43,819 nt of DNA. It comes from JBFMFH01 sp040752275 (lineage in GTDB: Bacteria; Acidobacteriota; Vicinamibacteria; Vicinamibacterales; JAKQTR01). The stretch covers positions 1-43,819 of the forward strand of contig JBFMFH010000122.1 in NCBI GenBank assembly GCA_040752275.1, read 5' to 3'. Positions 42,404-43,819 of this stretch are shown here, piece by piece (positions within the stretch are counted from its first letter, which is position 1; each line of letters begins with the position of its first letter). The translations under genes were made by a program, and so were the position numbers. The notes below the pieces were generated by a model. It ran no database searches. It was not told where the DNA came from and worked only from the letters and a program-made list of their open reading frames with translations.

Positions 42404-42409
42404 TATACT
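42404..42409 (+). promoter_or_regulatory. TATACT -10 box of the epimerase gene
   Basis: TATACT lies 6 nt (C-rich) before the ATG at 42416, with no ribosome-binding site, so the message is probably leaderless. The heptad array occupies the region where a -35 box would be. Confidence 0.6.
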
Positions 42410-42415
42410 CCCCCC

Positions 42416-43336
42416 ATGCATACCCTCATCGCGGGCGGAACCGGGTTCCTCGGGCGCGCGCTGGCGGCCGCGCTGACCGGGGCCGGCCACGACGTCACCG
42501 TGCTGACCCGCCGAGCCGGCGCGCAGGACGGCCAACGCCCTTTCTCGTCGGTTCGCTTGGTGCGTTGGGATCCCGATGGTGGACTGGGCCCTTGGGCCAG
42601 GTCCTGCGGCTCCGTCGACTGCGTGATCAACCTGGCAGGTGAGTCCATCGCAGCCAGGCGGTGGACCGACACGCACAAGGCGATCCTGTCGGGTTCTCGG
42701 ATTCTCTCGACTCGGAGCCTCGTCGCGTTCGTCCGGCAGGCTTCACCCCATCCGTCGCTCTTCGTGAGCGCTTCGGCGATCGGCTACTACGGCGAAGGGG
42801 GCGACAAGGCCCTCGACGAACAGACCCCGAGCGGCGGCGACTTCCTCTCCCGGCTCGTGGCCGACTGGGAACAGGAGGCCCGGCGGGCCGAGAGTGCGTC
42901 CACGCGCGTTGCGATGGTGCGCACCGGAATCGTGCTCGACCCGCGCGAGGGCGCGCTCGCGAAGATGCTCACACCCTTCCGACTCGGAGCGGGCGGCCGG
43001 TTCGGATCGGGCCGGCAGTACATGTCGTGGATTCACCGAGACGACTGGCTCTCGCTGCTGCTCTGGTTGCTCGGCACGCCAGGTGCCGAGGGACCGTACA
43101 ACGCCACCGCACCCGCGCCGGTCACCAATGCCGCGTTCGTGCGCACCCTCGGGAGCGTGCTCGGCCGCCCGGCTATCGTCCCGGTGCCGAGGTTCGCACT
43201 GAAGCTGGCCCTGGGAGAGATGGCCGGGCCGCTCCTGCTCTTCAGCCAGCGCGTGCTGCCCATCCGCGCCACGGCGGGCGGCTTCACGTTCCGCTTCCCG
43301 GAACTGGAACCCGCACTGCGAGACCTGATCGGGTAG
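42416..43336 (+). CDS. TIGR01777-family NAD-dependent epimerase (YfcH/SulA-like)
   Basis: The 306-residue extended short-chain dehydrogenase has the nucleotide motif AGGTGFLGRAL (Gly7, Gly10, Gly13), the family blocks VINLAGESIAARRWTDTHKAILSGSRI and FVSASAIGYYG, where Tyr is in the catalytic position, and MSWIHRDDWLSLLLWLL. The C-terminal domain (VTNAAFVRTLGSVLGRPAIVPVPRFALKLALGEMAG) is DUF1731-like. Substrates are generally unknown. I start at 42416. The longer in-frame reading from 42311 would translate the heptad array (NPESRIP repeats). Confidence 0.92.
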   Translation: MHTLIAGGTGFLGRALAAALTGAGHDVTVLTRRAGAQDGQRPFSSVRLVRWDPDGGLGPWARSCGSVDCVINLAGESIAARRWTDTHKAILSGSRILSTRSLVAFVRQASPHPSLFVSASAIGYYGEGGDKALDEQTPSGGDFLSRLVADWEQEARRAESASTRVAMVRTGIVLDPREGALAKMLTPFRLGAGGRFGSGRQYMSWIHRDDWLSLLLWLLGTPGAEGPYNATAPAPVTNAAFVRTLGSVLGRPAIVPVPRFALKLALGEMAGPLLLFSQRVLPIRATAGGFTFRFPELEPALRDLIG

Positions 43337-43371
43337 AGCGGATGCGGCCGCACGCCGCCAGCGAGTGCGTC

Positions 43372-43630
43372 GGTCAGCCGGCATGTCCCTCCGCAAACCG
43401 CTCGACACGGCGGCAAGACACGCCTGCGGCCGGCGGCGGGCCGCTGGACGCCGGCTGCCGCGTCACGCCCGGTTGGCCTGGGGCCGGCCGCTCCGCGGAC
43501 GACTGCGCCGGCTGACCCCCTTGTTCTCCGGCGTGTCTTGCAGACTGCCGCCTACGCCGTTCCGGCTTCGGCGCGCCAAGGCCGCCGTCGCCGTGCTCAC
43601 ATGGTTTGCTCCGGGACATGCCGGCCGACC
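43372..43630. repeat. Imperfect long inverted repeat, about 260 bp
   Basis: The left arm 43372-43399 (GGTCAGCCGGCATGTCCC...GCAAACC) matches the reverse complement of 43603-43630 at 24 of 28 bases. Inside it GCAAGACACGCC (43413-43424) is repeated inverted at 43531-43542. The centre encodes no recognisable protein. It could be a small non-autonomous element or a paired copy of a dispersed repeat. Confidence 0.7.
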
Positions 43631-43684
43631 AAGCGGCACTCTGCGGTCTCGGCGGGCGCGCCGCCGTCCGCGGTGGTAGCGCAA

Positions 43685-43759
43685 GGCTGGCGGGGTCACC
43701 AGCGAGAGCACCGATGGCGGGAAGCGGCCCGGTCGTGCGGGCCCCTCGAACCGAGCCGA
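43685..43759. repeat. Dispersed 74-75 bp repeat, copy 2
   Basis: It differs from 22579-22652 at about four positions, with conserved GGCTGGCGGG at the left and CCCCTCGAACCGAGCCGA at the right. In the rest of 43337-43819 I find no supported gene. Confidence 0.85.
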
Positions 43760-43819
43760 CAGCGGCAGTCTGCAAAACGCACCGTGAGGGGGCGACTGGC
43801 GTGGGGCTGGGGGTCCCCA

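Noticed and set aside
42311..42415. N-terminal NPESRIP repeats on the epimerase
   Set aside because: They would be translated from the heptad array. The Rossmann motif begins directly after ATG 42416, with a -10 box just upstream.
43337..43819. A partial gene at the right edge
   Set aside because: The open frames there overlap the inverted and dispersed repeats and show no recognisable protein motif.

Overview
The window is high-GC bacterial DNA. It is tightly packed, has many 4-nt start/stop overlaps and carries no rRNA, tRNA, insertion sequence or CRISPR array that I can recognise. Gene content suggests an Acidobacteriota (Vicinamibacteria-like) genome: a secreted sulfatase, an S9 peptidase, a prolidase-like amidohydrolase, multihaem respiration, and short tandem repeats between most transcription units. 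This placement is an inference from style, since no marker gene is present.

Layout: (1) 112-4383, a sulfatase followed by an NtrC-type response regulator and a histidine kinase. (2) 4432-10548, an amidohydrolase-like protein that has lost its metal ligands, a quinone oxidoreductase, a split Ada alkylation-repair pair (adaA-adaB) and an S9 peptidase. (3) 10749-15065, a DUF4139-like protein, an MFS permease and a PEGA protein. (4) 15122-22513, a respiratory unit: small membrane protein, cyclic-nucleotide-binding protein, tetrahaem cytochrome c, four-cluster ferredoxin and NrfD quinone module. It is divergent from a dihaem histidine kinase and an NtrC-type regulator. A sigma-54 promoter and a palindromic upstream site lie between them, so the pair probably controls the operon. 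(5) 22794-30120, a TetR-controlled efflux operon (HlyD, ATPase, TolC, ATPase, two ABC-2 permeases). (6) 30249-30811, an RHH-MazF toxin-antitoxin pair. (7) 31319-39558, a cytidylate-kinase-like/BON protein, then qmoABC joined to dsrJ-dsrO-dsrP, with no dsrMK, aprAB or sat nearby. (8) 39653-42207, a second dihaem histidine kinase with a single-domain response regulator. (9) 42416-43336, a TIGR01777-type epimerase, then repeat-rich DNA to the end.

Two membrane redox complexes dominate. Each has a periplasmic c-type cytochrome, a ferredoxin and an NrfD subunit, and each lies beside a kinase whose periplasmic domain has two CxxCH haem sites. The Qmo-JOP cluster looks like DsrMKJOP with the MK part replaced by QmoABC. 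It could couple a cytosolic flavin/Fe-S module to the quinone pool and to periplasmic haems. It is the best candidate here for an undescribed system.

The non-coding DNA is unusual. Almost every tandem repeat has a 7-nt unit, although at least eight different unit sequences occur. Several arrays run into genes and encode a signal peptide core, an N-terminus or C-terminal tails. Other arrays abut TATNNT boxes 6-9 nt from start codons (apparently leaderless genes) or lie beside GC hairpins between convergent genes. A second repeat class has an 11-bp unit, close to one DNA helical turn, ends in a TCTAGA-centred palindrome and lies upstream of three genes.
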